Assembly (NCBI GenBank): GCA_002345025.1
Contig: DDUX01000063.1
Span: forward strand, 1-19,835
Source: Candidatus Accumulibacter iunctus
Lineage (GTDB): Bacteria; Pseudomonadota; Gammaproteobacteria; Burkholderiales; Rhodocyclaceae
Direction of reading: 5' to 3'
Length of the DNA: 19,835 bases
A program made the position numbers and the translations under genes. Every line of letters starts with the position of its first letter. Position 1 is the first letter of the stretch. The notes below the pieces were generated by a model. It saw only the letters and a list, made by a program, of their open reading frames with translations, made no database searches and had not been told where the DNA came from. Of the stretch, positions 7,592 through 15,512 are shown one piece after another.

Positions 7592-9058
7592 TTACCGCGT
7601 GCCCACCGCCGCCGCCTGCCGCGGCGGGTCCGCCACGATCCTCGCGCCGACGTCGCGCAGCAGCCGCTGGAACTCCGGCGAGTCCATGATGATCTGTCCG
7701 GCCGCCGCACGCAGGCGATCGACAGCCTCGTCGGGCAGCACGAACGAAGTCGGCTGGACGTTGAGATAAGCCTCTTCCTCCTTGTCGCGCAGCTCAGCAA
7801 AAGACACATCGATGGCATAGATCTCGGCATCCGGAACGCGCAACGCTGCGGCCACCACGGGATCCTTGTTGGCCGCCATGGCCGACGACTTGCCGATCAG
7901 GCGCAAGGTGTTCCAGCGCGCCGCCATGTCCCGCAACAGTTCGACCGCTTCATAGGAATAGCGGTCGATCGGCACTCCGGCCGACTTCAGCAGGATGCTC
8001 ACGGTGCCTGGCGGGCTCTCGGATTTGTCCCAGTCGGTCGGCGGCGAGGACATGGAGTTGACGATGAAAACGATGACGCGGCGGATGCCATCGAGCGGCG
8101 TTGGCGCGCCCGCCTCATGCAGCGCCTGCGAGATCTCCAGCGTGTCGAGGACCGCGCGCATGCCGACGTTGTCGGAGACGCCGCCGTCGACCAGATGCAG
8201 GTAGGGTCGATTGGCGCCGTCGCCGAAGGCCTGCAGGTCGCGCAGCGAGCGGATCGCCCGCGCCGCCGGTCGCGGCGGGTCGGTGGCGTCGGTGAACAGT
8301 TTCACCCAGCCGGGAAGCCGCGTGTGGCAGGTGCCGCCGTAGTTGTTGATCGTCACCGGCGAGAGGACCACCGGTACCGCCGACGATGCGGCGGCGGCGC
8401 GCGACAAGGGTACGGCATTGAGTTCCGAGCAGATGACGTCAAAGGTGTTCTGCTGGAAGACGAAACGGGCACCGGTGGAAATGTCGGTCGCTGACGCCAG
8501 GATCAACGGCCCGCGGCCGCGGTCCAGATCGCCGAAGGTGGCGCCCTGGAACAGGATTTCGTCGTACAGTTCGGCCGCCAGTTCGGACCGACCCCAGCCC
8601 AGTGACCACAGGTTGCCCCAGTTTCTCGGGCTGAAGGTACGGGCGATGATCTCGCCCTGCACGTCACGCTTCAGAAAGCGCTGTTCGTACTCGGCGAACA
8701 GCCGGTCGCCGTAGAGGCCGTAGGCGAGCGCCGTGAAGCTGCCGCCCGAGACGCCAGTGATGACGTCCACGGTATCGAGCAGGCGGACAGTCCGCCCCTC
8801 CTGTCCCACCACTTCGGTACGGCGAAGGAACTCGAGGACACCGTAGGAAAACGCAGCAGCGCGGGTGCCGCCGCCCGAGAAGGCGAGAATGACCAGGTTT
8901 TCCTTTCCCTTGGCCTGCTGCGCGTGCCGCACCTGGAAACGATAGCCCGTATTCGGGTCCGCCTCGGCAATTGGCGGATTCACCGGGCGGTTGGCGCAAC
9001 CGCCGAGCAAGAGAAGCATGAGGAGCAGGGCAAGGGATCGCATGGGTGACGGAGTCAT
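7592..9058 (-). CDS. patatin-like phospholipase family lipoprotein
   Basis: A 488-residue serine lipase-like protein, probably anchored in a membrane as a lipoprotein. Residues 6-21 form a short lipoprotein signal ending in the lipobox LLGGC (Cys21). The patatin fold motifs are all present: oxyanion loop SGGGTR at 61-66, nucleophile elbow GVSGG with Ser104, and the catalytic Asp291 in VDGG. A Ser-Asp dyad acting on acyl esters of lipids is the family mechanism; the actual lipid is unknown. The open frame extends to 9124, but a promoter-like pair at 9091-9118 and the lipobox position favour a start at 9058 or 9043 (M6, giving MRSLALLLMLLLLGGC). Neither has a strong ribosome site. It is transcribed divergently from the AhpD-like gene. 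Confidence 0.9.
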   Translation of the reverse strand: MTPSPMRSLALLLMLLLLGGCANRPVNPPIAEADPNTGYRFQVRHAQQAKGKENLVILAFSGGGTRAAAFSYGVLEFLRRTEVVGQEGRTVRLLDTVDVITGVSGGSFTALAYGLYGDRLFAEYEQRFLKRDVQGEIIARTFSPRNWGNLWSLGWGRSELAAELYDEILFQGATFGDLDRGRGPLILASATDISTGARFVFQQNTFDVICSELNAVPLSRAAAASSAVPVVLSPVTINNYGGTCHTRLPGWVKLFTDATDPPRPAARAIRSLRDLQAFGDGANRPYLHLVDGGVSDNVGMRAVLDTLEISQALHEAGAPTPLDGIRRVIVFIVNSMSSPPTDWDKSESPPGTVSILLKSAGVPIDRYSYEAVELLRDMAARWNTLRLIGKSSAMAANKDPVVAAALRVPDAEIYAIDVSFAELRDKEEEAYLNVQPTSFVLPDEAVDRLRAAAGQIIMDSPEFQRLLRDVGARIVADPPRQAAAVGTR

Positions 9059-9090
9059 CGGGTTCGGCCCGGCTGTTGGCATAAAACGGC

Positions 9091-9118
9091 AGTCTAACCT
9101 GTTCCGCAGTCGCTGCAA
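9091..9118 (-). promoter_or_regulatory. candidate sigma-70 promoter for the patatin gene
   Basis: Read on the minus strand, TTGCAG (9118-9113) and TAGACT (9096-9091) are separated by 16 bases. Transcription would begin near 9084, in front of start codons 9058 and 9043 but too late for the longer open frame. The spacer and -35 box overlap a 14-mer shared with the yedI promoter region. Confidence 0.5.
9103..9116. repeat. 14-bp element shared with 11091-11104
   Basis: TCCGCAGTCGCTGC occurs identically at 9103-9116 and 11091-11104. On the minus strand it reads GCAGCGACTGCGGA, holding the small dyad GCAG-CGA-CTGC, and in both places it sits 5-6 bases upstream of a minus-strand -10-like box. It may be an operator or activator site, although a 14-mer can recur by chance in 20 kb of GC-rich DNA. 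Confidence 0.35.
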
Positions 9119-9352
9119 GACCATTTTCGGGCCGCCGATACGTGCGGCGTTTGACCGGCCCGGCGGGCGGCCAACACCAGACAGGGGATGCCGGGGGCGG
9201 GCGGCTGCAGCGAACCGTGGTCAGCCGCCGGGCCCGGCCTGGCCGACGGGGCCAGGCGTTCACGCAGCCGTCCTGGCTGACGTGTATCACCTGCCGGTGG
9301 TGGCCATTGTGTATCATGTGTCGATTCGAACCCCCTCACCGTGGAGATGGCC

Positions 9353-9931
9353 ATGAACTCGCCGATCAGTCGCTTCCCCGTTCCCGCGCTCGACGAAATG
9401 CCCGACGACGTGCGCTGCCGCATCATCGAGGTGCAGGAAAAGGCCGGCTTCGTTCCCAATGTCTTTCTCACGCTGGCACACCGCCCCGATGAGTTCCGCG
9501 CCTTCTTTGCCTACCACGACGCGCTGATGGAGAAGGAGAGCGGGCTCAGCAAGGCCGAGCGCGAAATGATCGTCGTCGCCACCAGCGGCGCCAACCAGTG
9601 CCAGTACTGCGTTGTCGCGCACGGCGCGATCCTGCGCGTGCGCGCCAGGAGTCCGTTTGTCGCCGACCAGGTTGCCGTCAATTACCGCAAGGCGGACATT
9701 ACCCAGCGGCAGCGGGCGATGCTCGACTTCGCGCTGAAAGTGGCGTTGCACTCGGCCGAGATCGGCGATGCCGACTTCGCGGCGCTGCGTGAACATGGTT
9801 TTTCCGACCAGGACATCTGGGATATCGGTGCGGTCGCCGCATTCTTCGCGATGTCGAACCGGCTCGCCAACATGAGCTCGATGCGGCCGAACGAGGAGTT
9901 CTTCCTCATGGGCAGGCTGCCCCGGGGTTAA
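9353..9931 (+). CDS. AhpD-like peroxidase-related protein (carboxymuconolactone decarboxylase family)
   Basis: A 192-residue soluble protein of the CMD/AhpD fold, close to the 'uncharacterized peroxidase-related enzyme' group. The redox motif is complete: Glu70, then Cys83-x-x-Cys86 and His90 in NQCQYCVVAHG, as used by AhpD to reduce peroxides through a thiol relay. The C-terminal half has the usual helical region (DADFAALREHGFSDQDIWDI). The partner reductant is not nearby. ATG 9353 was chosen because GGAG lies 6 bases upstream; GTG 9341 and ATG 9347 are in frame but overlap that site. It is a single gene, followed by a strong hairpin and a convergent yedI. A role in peroxide defence or quinone/thiol chemistry is inferred from family. 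Confidence 0.9.
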   Translation: MNSPISRFPVPALDEMPDDVRCRIIEVQEKAGFVPNVFLTLAHRPDEFRAFFAYHDALMEKESGLSKAEREMIVVATSGANQCQYCVVAHGAILRVRARSPFVADQVAVNYRKADITQRQRAMLDFALKVALHSAEIGDADFAALREHGFSDQDIWDIGAVAAFFAMSNRLANMSSMRPNEEFFLMGRLPRG

Positions 9932-9962
9932 TGTGGAACTCGCGTCTGCGACTCGCGAATCT

Positions 9963-9988
9963 CCCTTCTCCCGTGCGTGGGAGAAGGG
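9963..9988. terminator. perfect 10-bp hairpin between convergent genes
   Basis: CCCTTCTCCC (9963-9972) and GGGAGAAGGG (9979-9988) form a perfect 10-bp stem with a 6-base loop. It lies 32 bases after the AhpD-like stop and 72 bases before the yedI stop. There is no T-tract on either side, so it may be a bidirectional structural terminator or a dispersed REP-like unit. Confidence 0.55.
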
Positions 9989-10059
9989 CCGGCGATGAGG
10001 GAAACGCTCATGACTTTCATCATCAGGGGTGTGTCGAAAGTCATGACCGTCAGCCGGTT

Positions 10060-11016
10060 TCAGGCGATCGGCGGTTTCTTGCTGCTACCGACGATCGCTG
10101 CTCGCGCGGCGGCGATCGCCCGCATCGCGAGCAGCGCCAGGCTGCCGCCGCCGATGCCGACAACGACGTCGAGCAGCGCCGGCGTCAGCAGCCTGAGGAG
10201 GCCGCCGGCAAGCGTGGCTTCGCCCGCCAGCGTCGCCGCATGCTCGATCGCGTGATGCAGCGGCGCGATGCCGTGCGTCAGGATGCCACCACCGACGAGG
10301 AACATCGCTGCCGTCCCGATCACCGTCAGCGCCCGCATCAGCCGCGGCGCTGCCAGCAGAAGACCCTTGCCGATCGTTCGCGCCAGCGCACCCGGTCGCT
10401 TGAGGAGGAGGAAGCCGAGGTCGTCGAGCTTGACGATGCCGGCGACGATGCCATAGACGCCGGCGGTCATCAGCAGCCCGATCCCGGAGAGCACGGCAAC
10501 CTGCGTTGCGAACGGCTGCTCGGCAACGGTGCCGAGGGCAATGACGACGATCTCGGCGGAAAGAACGAAATCCGTACGGATGGCGCCCTTGATCTTGCTC
10601 GCCTCGAGAGCCTGCAGGTCGGCCTGCTCGTCGGCCAGAAGCGCCAGTTTGGCGGCATGGGCGTCGTCATCCGGCGCCTTGTGCAACCACTTGTGCGTCA
10701 GCTTCTCGACTCCTTCGAGACACAGATACAGGCCACCGAGCATGAGCAGCGGCGTCACTGCCCACGGCATGAAGCGGCTGATCGCCAGCGCCGCCGGTAC
10801 CAGGATCAGCTTGTTCTTCAGTGACCCGACGGCAACTGCCCAGACAACCGGCAACTCGCGCTCGGCACGCACTCCGGACACCTGTTGCGCGTTCAGCGCC
10901 AGGTCGTCGCCGAGGACACCGGCCGTCTTCTTGGCAGCTACCTTGGTCATCAGGGCGACATCGTCGAGGACACTGGCAATGTCGTCAATCAGGGCAAGCA
11001 GGCTCGCTCCGGCCAT
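10060..11016 (-). CDS. yedI: YedI/DUF808 family inner-membrane protein
   Basis: A 318-residue membrane protein of the DUF808 (YedI) family. The N-terminus is the family signature: MAGASLLALIDDIASVLDDV followed by ALMTKVAAKKTAGVLGDDLA. Hydrophobic segments occur at roughly residues 80-105, 155-170, 175-200, 235-255 and 280-305, with a soluble His/Asp-rich stretch (HKWLHKAPDDDAHAAK) around 108-123. The biochemical function of the family is not established. A good ribosome site (GGAGA, 5 bases before ATG) fixes the start. The gene stands alone: it is convergent with the AhpD-like gene and divergent from the aminotransferase, with about 190 bases between the start codons. The usual length for the family is close to 300 residues, so it looks intact. 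Confidence 0.9.
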   Translation of the reverse strand: MAGASLLALIDDIASVLDDVALMTKVAAKKTAGVLGDDLALNAQQVSGVRAERELPVVWAVAVGSLKNKLILVPAALAISRFMPWAVTPLLMLGGLYLCLEGVEKLTHKWLHKAPDDDAHAAKLALLADEQADLQALEASKIKGAIRTDFVLSAEIVVIALGTVAEQPFATQVAVLSGIGLLMTAGVYGIVAGIVKLDDLGFLLLKRPGALARTIGKGLLLAAPRLMRALTVIGTAAMFLVGGGILTHGIAPLHHAIEHAATLAGEATLAGGLLRLLTPALLDVVVGIGGGSLALLAMRAIAAARAAIVGSSKKPPIA

Positions 11017-11079
11017 GGGGTTCTCCGGTCTCGTGGGCGGGCCGCTGCCCGGGCGGCAGCGGCGGCGGCTGAGGGACGG

Positions 11080-11104
11080 ATTCTAGAGTATCCGCAGTCG
11101 CTGC
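11080..11104 (-). promoter_or_regulatory. candidate yedI promoter with shared 14-mer
   Basis: On the minus strand TAGAAT lies at 11085-11080, which would start transcription near 11073 and give a leader of about 57 bases before the ATG at 11016. Directly upstream, at 11104-11091, is the 14-mer also found in front of the patatin gene. No good -35 box is visible, which fits an activated promoter. Confidence 0.4.
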
Positions 11105-11209
11105 GCCTGCCGAACGGAAGCGACTGGCGCCGGGTGCGGACTTGGCGTTATGCTCGCGCCCCTGCTTCAGCCACAATCAACAAACCCAACCCGAGAACTG
11201 GAGACAATC

Positions 11210-12361
11210 GTGCCCGCACTGCTGCCCCAACCCGATCCCGAGGGTCTGCTCGAATACTCGGTGGTCTATACCGACCGCTCGCTCAATCACATGTCGCAGC
11301 GTTTTCAGGGAGTCATGCGCGATATCGCGCGAATTCTCAGGACGGTTTACAACGGGACGACGGCGGTGGTCGTGCCCGGCAGTGGAACCTTCGGCATGGA
11401 AGCGGTCGCGCGGCAGTTTGCCGGCGGCCGCAAGTGCCTGATCATCCGCAATGGCTGGTTCAGCTTCCGCTGGACGCAGATTCTCGAGATGGGGCAGATT
11501 CCTTCGTCGAGCATCGTCCTCAAGGCACGTCGCGTCGGTGACGAGAAACACGCGCCGTTCGTTCCGCCGCCCATCGATGAAGTCGTCGCGCGCATCCTGG
11601 ACGAGAAGCCGGACCTCGTCTTCGCACCGCATGTCGAAACCGCCTCCGGGATGATCCTCCCGAACGACTACCTGCGGGCTGTCGGCGAGGCGGTGCGGGC
11701 GGTTGACGGGCTGTTCGTTCTCGACTGCGTGGCTTCCGGGGCGATCTGGGTGGACATGCTCGCGCACCACGTCGATGTGCTGATCAGCGCGCCGCAGAAG
11801 GGCTGGACCGGGATTCCCTGCTGCGCACTGATCGTGCTCGGCGAGCGTGCCCGCGCCAGAATCGATGCCACCAGCAGCAGCAGTTTCGCCTGCGACCTGA
11901 AGAAGTGGATGCAGATCATGGAGAGCTACGAAAGCGGTGGCCATGCCTACCATGCCACGATGCCGACCGACGCCCTGGCGGCGCTGCGAGACGTCATGCG
12001 CGAAACCGAGAACTACGGTTTCGAGCGCGTCCGCCAGGAGCAACAGGAGGTCGGCCTGCGCGTCCGCGCGCTGCTTGCCGGCAAGGGTTTCGCGAGTGTC
12101 GCCGCCGAGGGTTTCCAGGCGCCCGGCGTAGTCGTCAGCTATACCGATGATCCGGAGATCCAGTCCGGCCGCAAGTTCGTCGCCATCGGTCTACAGACGG
12201 CTGCCGGCGTGCCCTTGCAGTGCGACGAGCCCGCCGACTTCAGCAGTTTCCGCATCGGACTGTTCGGGCTCGAAAAGCTGCACAACCCCGACCGCACGGT
12301 GCGCAACCTTGCCGACGCGCTCGCACTGCTGACTCGCCCGGAGCCGGCTGCGACCGTCTGA
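11210..12361 (+). CDS. class V PLP aminotransferase (alanine-glyoxylate aminotransferase family)
   Basis: A 383-residue pyridoxal-phosphate enzyme of the alanine-glyoxylate/serine-glyoxylate aminotransferase group. Seen motifs: phosphate-binding PGSGT at 56-60; HVETASG at 141-147; Asp172 in FVLDCVASGA, expected to contact the PLP ring nitrogen; and the Schiff-base Lys197 in ISAPQKGWTG. The opening (VVYTDRSLNHMSQRF) resembles the substrate entry region of family members. It probably transfers an amino group from alanine, serine or a similar donor to glyoxylate or another keto acid; the exact pair cannot be read from sequence. A GTG start at 11210 was chosen: GGAG lies 5 bases upstream, and the open frame before it (from 11150) has neither ribosome site nor family sequence. 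Transcribed divergently from yedI. Confidence 0.9.
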   Translation: MPALLPQPDPEGLLEYSVVYTDRSLNHMSQRFQGVMRDIARILRTVYNGTTAVVVPGSGTFGMEAVARQFAGGRKCLIIRNGWFSFRWTQILEMGQIPSSSIVLKARRVGDEKHAPFVPPPIDEVVARILDEKPDLVFAPHVETASGMILPNDYLRAVGEAVRAVDGLFVLDCVASGAIWVDMLAHHVDVLISAPQKGWTGIPCCALIVLGERARARIDATSSSSFACDLKKWMQIMESYESGGHAYHATMPTDALAALRDVMRETENYGFERVRQEQQEVGLRVRALLAGKGFASVAAEGFQAPGVVVSYTDDPEIQSGRKFVAIGLQTAAGVPLQCDEPADFSSFRIGLFGLEKLHNPDRTVRNLADALALLTRPEPAATV

Positions 12362-12453
12362 GCAGTGGCCTGCAGGCCGCGGGCGGCAGCCGCGCGGCCG
12401 ACGAACGCCGCCAACGCGGTGCGCCGACAGCGGTCCGGTGGTCGCTGTCCGGG

Positions 12454-12699
12454 TCAGCGTGCTTCGTCGAGCGGCAGCCGCATGCGTTGCAGCCCGTGGC
12501 GTACCCTTTCCGCCAAGCGGATGGCTTCCGGATCGTCGTAGGGCTTCTGCGTCGTCCATTCGCAGAACGATGCCATCAGTTCCGCTCGTTCAGCGGAGAA
12601 CCGGGACGCCGCGAGGCCGGCCTCGATGATCGGGATGAGGGCTGCCGCGGCGCGCAGCCGGTTGATTTCAGGTGTGGCCGGCGGGATCTGTCTGGACAT
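12454..12699 (-). CDS. small protein of unknown function (81 residues)
   Basis: An 81-residue soluble protein that I do not recognise. It has no cysteine pairs beyond one Cys, no membrane segment and no signal. It is rich in alanine, arginine and glutamate and looks all-helical (INRLRAAAALIPIIEAGLAA; EAIRLAERVRHGLQRMRLPL) around a central FCEWTTQKPYDDP. The balanced composition and clean helices argue that it is real, unlike the surrounding shadow frames. No Shine-Dalgarno is present, and a TAGAAT box ends 6 bases before the ATG, so its mRNA may be leaderless. It converges on the aminotransferase and is divergent from the nSTAND gene. Confidence 0.6.
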   Translation of the reverse strand: MSRQIPPATPEINRLRAAAALIPIIEAGLAASRFSAERAELMASFCEWTTQKPYDDPEAIRLAERVRHGLQRMRLPLDEAR

Positions 12700-12705
12700 G
12701 GGGGA

Positions 12706-12711
12706 ATTCTA
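12706..12711 (-). promoter_or_regulatory. -10 box placed for a leaderless transcript
   Basis: TAGAAT on the minus strand at 12711-12706 is followed by six bases and then the ATG at 12699. A start site about 7 bases after the -10 box would fall on the A of the ATG. No ribosome site is present. The -35 region (TTCGCC at 18-base spacing) is weak. Confidence 0.4.
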
Positions 12712-12835
12712 GTGGCGGCCCGCCGGACCGGCGAAGGACATATTCCACATTCCCCTGCTGGCGCCTTCGCTGCGGCGCCTGCCGCAGTGAGGCGAGTGGC
12801 GGCGGTTGACGCTGGCAAGCCGTCGCCGCGCTTCG

Positions 12836-12841
12836 TACAAT
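12836..12841 (+). promoter_or_regulatory. weak -10 candidate upstream of the nSTAND gene
   Basis: TACAAT at 12836-12841 lies 84 bases before the ATG at 12926. A TTGACG at 12806-12811 is too far away (24 bases) to be the -35 box; TGGCAA at 17-base spacing is poor. Tentative. Confidence 0.3.
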
Positions 12842-12925
12842 GGCAGGCAAGATGTCAAGCGGCAGGCGGAATGGAATGAGCGGCCAGCAGGGAATTGATT
12901 CGCAGCCTGGGCAGTGGAGCCGGCG

Positions 12926-15223
12926 ATGAACGTTGCGCGAGGAACGCCGGACGGGGCGGCTGGCAAGGGGCCTGCTGCCGGCTTCGCGCCTGCCGCCGAT
13001 GCGCTCGGCAACCCCTATCCGGGACTGGCCGCTTTCAGACCAGCCGGGCACCGCTTCTTCTTCGGTCGCGAGCGCGATACGGAGCGAGTGGTCGAGCGGC
13101 TGGCAGCGGGCCGCCTGGTCAGCATCGTCGGCCGCTCCGGTACCGGCAAGTCGTCGCTCGTTGCCGCCGGTGTCGTCGCCAGACTGGCCGAGCGGCCAGG
13201 CGGCGTCGCTTACCTGAGCTGTGAACCGCAGGCGAGCCCGTTTCGGCAACTGGCGGAGTTGCTCCTGCGGGACGGGCCACCGCTGGCGGACGGAGAACTG
13301 CAGGCAGCGCTGCTCGAGCAGGAGCAGTCGCCTGCCAGCGAGGACCGTCTGGCGAGCGCGATCACGGCGGCGCTGCGACAGGTGCCGCAGCCGGCTCTGC
13401 TGCTGCTCGACCAGTTCGAGGAGCTGTTCACCTGTACGCCGCCGGTGAGCGCTCGCCGTTTTCGCATGCTGCTCGATTCGCTGCTTGCCATCGACACGCT
13501 GTACGTCGTGCTGACCCTGCGCAGCGAGTTCGCGACGCGTCTGATGGAATGGCTCGGCGAGGATCTGCTGCGAGCCTCGCTGGTCGTTCTCGATCCGATC
13601 ACCTGCGAGGTGGCGCTGCGGGCGATCATCACCGGGCCGGCGGCGGCGCTGGGCGTGCCGGTGCAGGACGAACTGCTGGCGGCGCTGCTGCCGGCGGCAG
13701 CTGCTGCCCGGGGAGCGCTGCCACTGATTGCGCTGACCCTCGAGCGACTCTTCGAGCAGCGCGATCCCGTCGAGGGACTGACGCTCGACGCCTACCAGCG
13801 AATCGGCGGGCTGGCGAGCGCCATCGGCAGTGTTGCCGCCGACATCGAACGACTGATCGAGGACGATCGCGAGCTGGACGCGGCGTGCTCGCGACTGTTC
13901 GCCGGACTGGCAACGGTCATCGACCAGTTGCCGGCTCGCCGCATCTTCGACGTGACAGCGCTGCGTGCCGATCCGCCGCTGGCGCGCCTGGTTGAACTGC
14001 TGCGCCGGCAGGGGCTCATCGTCGATAGCGACGACCGCCACATCGAGCTGGCGCACGAGACGCTGCTCAGTCACTGGCCGCGGCTGCGTCACTGGTGTGC
14101 GCACTATCGTGACAGCCTGGCGCTGCGGCGGCAGGTCAAACAGGCGGCCCGCGAGTGGCGGCGGATGGGCGAGCAGAACGCCAGACAGCAAGCCGTCGGC
14201 GGCAGCCCGGAGGGAAGCGCCGGGCGCTGGCGCTGGGAGCAGCAGCGACCGGCCGTGCTGGCGCTGCACGAACTCGCTCACCGTCCGGCGCCGCCGCCGG
14301 ATGCCGATTTCACCGATGTCGGCATCACTGCCTGGCGGGACCTCGCCGGCGGCATCGAGAAGTACCTGCACAGTTTCCTGCGGCCGGAACCGCTGGCGCT
14401 CATCGACGAGTTGGTGGTGGATGGCACGACGCCGGATCGTCGTGAAGAAATCGGCCTGCGCCTCAACCAGATGGGAGATCCGCGGCGGGGTGTCGGCGTC
14501 GCCGCGGACGGTCTGCCCGACATCGCCTGGGTCGACATCGTTGCCGGTGAGGTGGTGCTCGAAGGGCCCGGTCAGCACCGCCTTGCCGTCGATCGGCTGC
14601 GTGTGGCGAGGTACCCGATCACCTGGCAGCAGTACGGCACCTTCGTCACGGCTGTCGACGGCTATCGTGACCGGCGCTGGTGGCGCCGGCTGGTGCAGCG
14701 CAAGCAGCCCGGCGAGGCACGCTGGGCTGGCAACAACTACCCGGCGATCAACGTCTGCTGGAACGATGCGGTTGCCTTCTGTCGCTGGCTCAGCGCGCGC
14801 TGGTGCCTCGCCGGGTCGCAGGTCGTGCGCCTGCCCACCGAGTGGGAGTGGCAGTGGATCGCCCAGGGCGGTGCCAGCCATCGCCGCTACCCATGGGGTG
14901 ACGACTGGCAGTCGGCGCGTGCCAACAGCCACGAGAGCGGCATCGGCCGCACGATCGCCGTCGGCATGTATCCCCTCGGGGCCGCCACCGGGATGGTCGA
15001 AGATCTCTCAGGCAACGTCTGGGAATGGTGCCACAACGAGTACCACGCGCCGGCCAACACGCTGGTCGGCGGCAGTCAGCCACGCGCCCTGCGTGGCGGA
15101 TCATGGCTCGATTTTCCGGGCGATCTGCGCTGCGGGCGGCGAGAGTCCTTCCCGCCCGACGAGCGCGACGGCGACATCGGCTTCAGGATCGTGCTCGCAG
15201 CGCCACTGGATGCCGCTCCCTAG
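12926..15223 (+). CDS. nSTAND ATPase fused to FGE-like (C-type lectin fold) domain
   Basis: This 765-residue protein joins two modules. Residues 30-480 are a novel-STAND NTPase: entry motif NPYPGLAAFRPAGHRFFFGR, Walker A VGRSGTGKSS with Lys75, Walker B LLLLDQFEELF with Asp162, a sensor-like LTLRSEF near 196-202, and the closing HIELAHETLLSHWPRLRHW with a charged helix. STAND proteins act as switches that assemble on ligand binding. From about 542 to the end is a formylglycine-generating-enzyme/SUMF1-like domain: NNYPAINVCWNDAVAFCRWL, RLPTEWEWQWIAQGG, YPWGDDW, DLSGNVWEWC, RALRGGSW at 720-727 and GFRI. The FGE catalytic cysteine pair after GGS is absent (LDFPGD instead); only Cys736 remains. 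It therefore probably binds ligand rather than modifying sulfatases. ATG 12926 has GGAG 7 bases upstream. No sulfatase or protease gene adjoins. Confidence 0.9.
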   Translation: MNVARGTPDGAAGKGPAAGFAPAADALGNPYPGLAAFRPAGHRFFFGRERDTERVVERLAAGRLVSIVGRSGTGKSSLVAAGVVARLAERPGGVAYLSCEPQASPFRQLAELLLRDGPPLADGELQAALLEQEQSPASEDRLASAITAALRQVPQPALLLLDQFEELFTCTPPVSARRFRMLLDSLLAIDTLYVVLTLRSEFATRLMEWLGEDLLRASLVVLDPITCEVALRAIITGPAAALGVPVQDELLAALLPAAAAARGALPLIALTLERLFEQRDPVEGLTLDAYQRIGGLASAIGSVAADIERLIEDDRELDAACSRLFAGLATVIDQLPARRIFDVTALRADPPLARLVELLRRQGLIVDSDDRHIELAHETLLSHWPRLRHWCAHYRDSLALRRQVKQAAREWRRMGEQNARQQAVGGSPEGSAGRWRWEQQRPAVLALHELAHRPAPPPDADFTDVGITAWRDLAGGIEKYLHSFLRPEPLALIDELVVDGTTPDRREEIGLRLNQMGDPRRGVGVAADGLPDIAWVDIVAGEVVLEGPGQHRLAVDRLRVARYPITWQQYGTFVTAVDGYRDRRWWRRLVQRKQPGEARWAGNNYPAINVCWNDAVAFCRWLSARWCLAGSQVVRLPTEWEWQWIAQGGASHRRYPWGDDWQSARANSHESGIGRTIAVGMYPLGAATGMVEDLSGNVWEWCHNEYHAPANTLVGGSQPRALRGGSWLDFPGDLRCGRRESFPPDERDGDIGFRIVLAAPLDAAP

Positions 15224-15263
15224 TGCCGCTGGCGGCGGCGGTCACGCCCTCACTGCCAAGGGT

Positions 15264-15512
15264 CTAGGACTTGCCGAGTCGTTCCGGCAGCAATCCCTGC
15301 TCGAGCATTTCCGTTTCCAGCCTGGTCCGCAGCAGCAGCAGGCCACGCAGCGATTGCCGCGCCTTGTCTTCGGCCCATTCGGTATGCACGTCCCCGAGGC
15401 AGGCCCGGACGGCTGCCGGGTCGGTCGGGTCGACGCCGCAGATCGCTGCGTAATGATTGATCTCGTGGTCGAGATCATGCAGTTCACGGCGGTAGTTCTC
15501 GAAGCCGCTCAT
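15264..15512 (-). CDS. small helical protein of unknown function (82 residues)
   Basis: An 82-residue soluble, probably all-helical protein with no family I recognise. It begins MSGFENYRRELHDLDHEINH, has a middle CGVDPTDPAAVRACLGDV and ends in a basic and acidic helix (ARQSLRGLLLLRTRLETEML). Natural composition and an AGGAG ribosome site 9 bases before the ATG at 15512 support it; the open frame continues to 15674 but that part is arginine-rich and unlikely to be coding. Its ATG overlaps the stop of a 15-codon ORF (ATGA), and a TATAAT box and a hairpin lie upstream. It converges on the nSTAND-FGE gene with a gap of 40 bases. No functional link between them can be claimed. Confidence 0.65.
   Translation of the reverse strand: MSGFENYRRELHDLDHEINHYAAICGVDPTDPAAVRACLGDVHTEWAEDKARQSLRGLLLLRTRLETEMLEQGLLPERLGKS

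Noticed and set aside
12668..14932. 754-codon open frame antisense to the nSTAND-FGE gene
   Set aside because: It is the complement of an intact protein with clear motifs. Its translation is rich in Arg, Gln and Pro with no domain. Long antisense frames are expected when third positions are mostly G or C.
14990..15223. Variable region of a diversity-generating retroelement at the end of the FGE-like domain
   Set aside because: FGE-like domains are known targets of such elements, but no reverse transcriptase, no template repeat and no cluster of AAC-type codons is seen in the window. A template copy elsewhere cannot be excluded.
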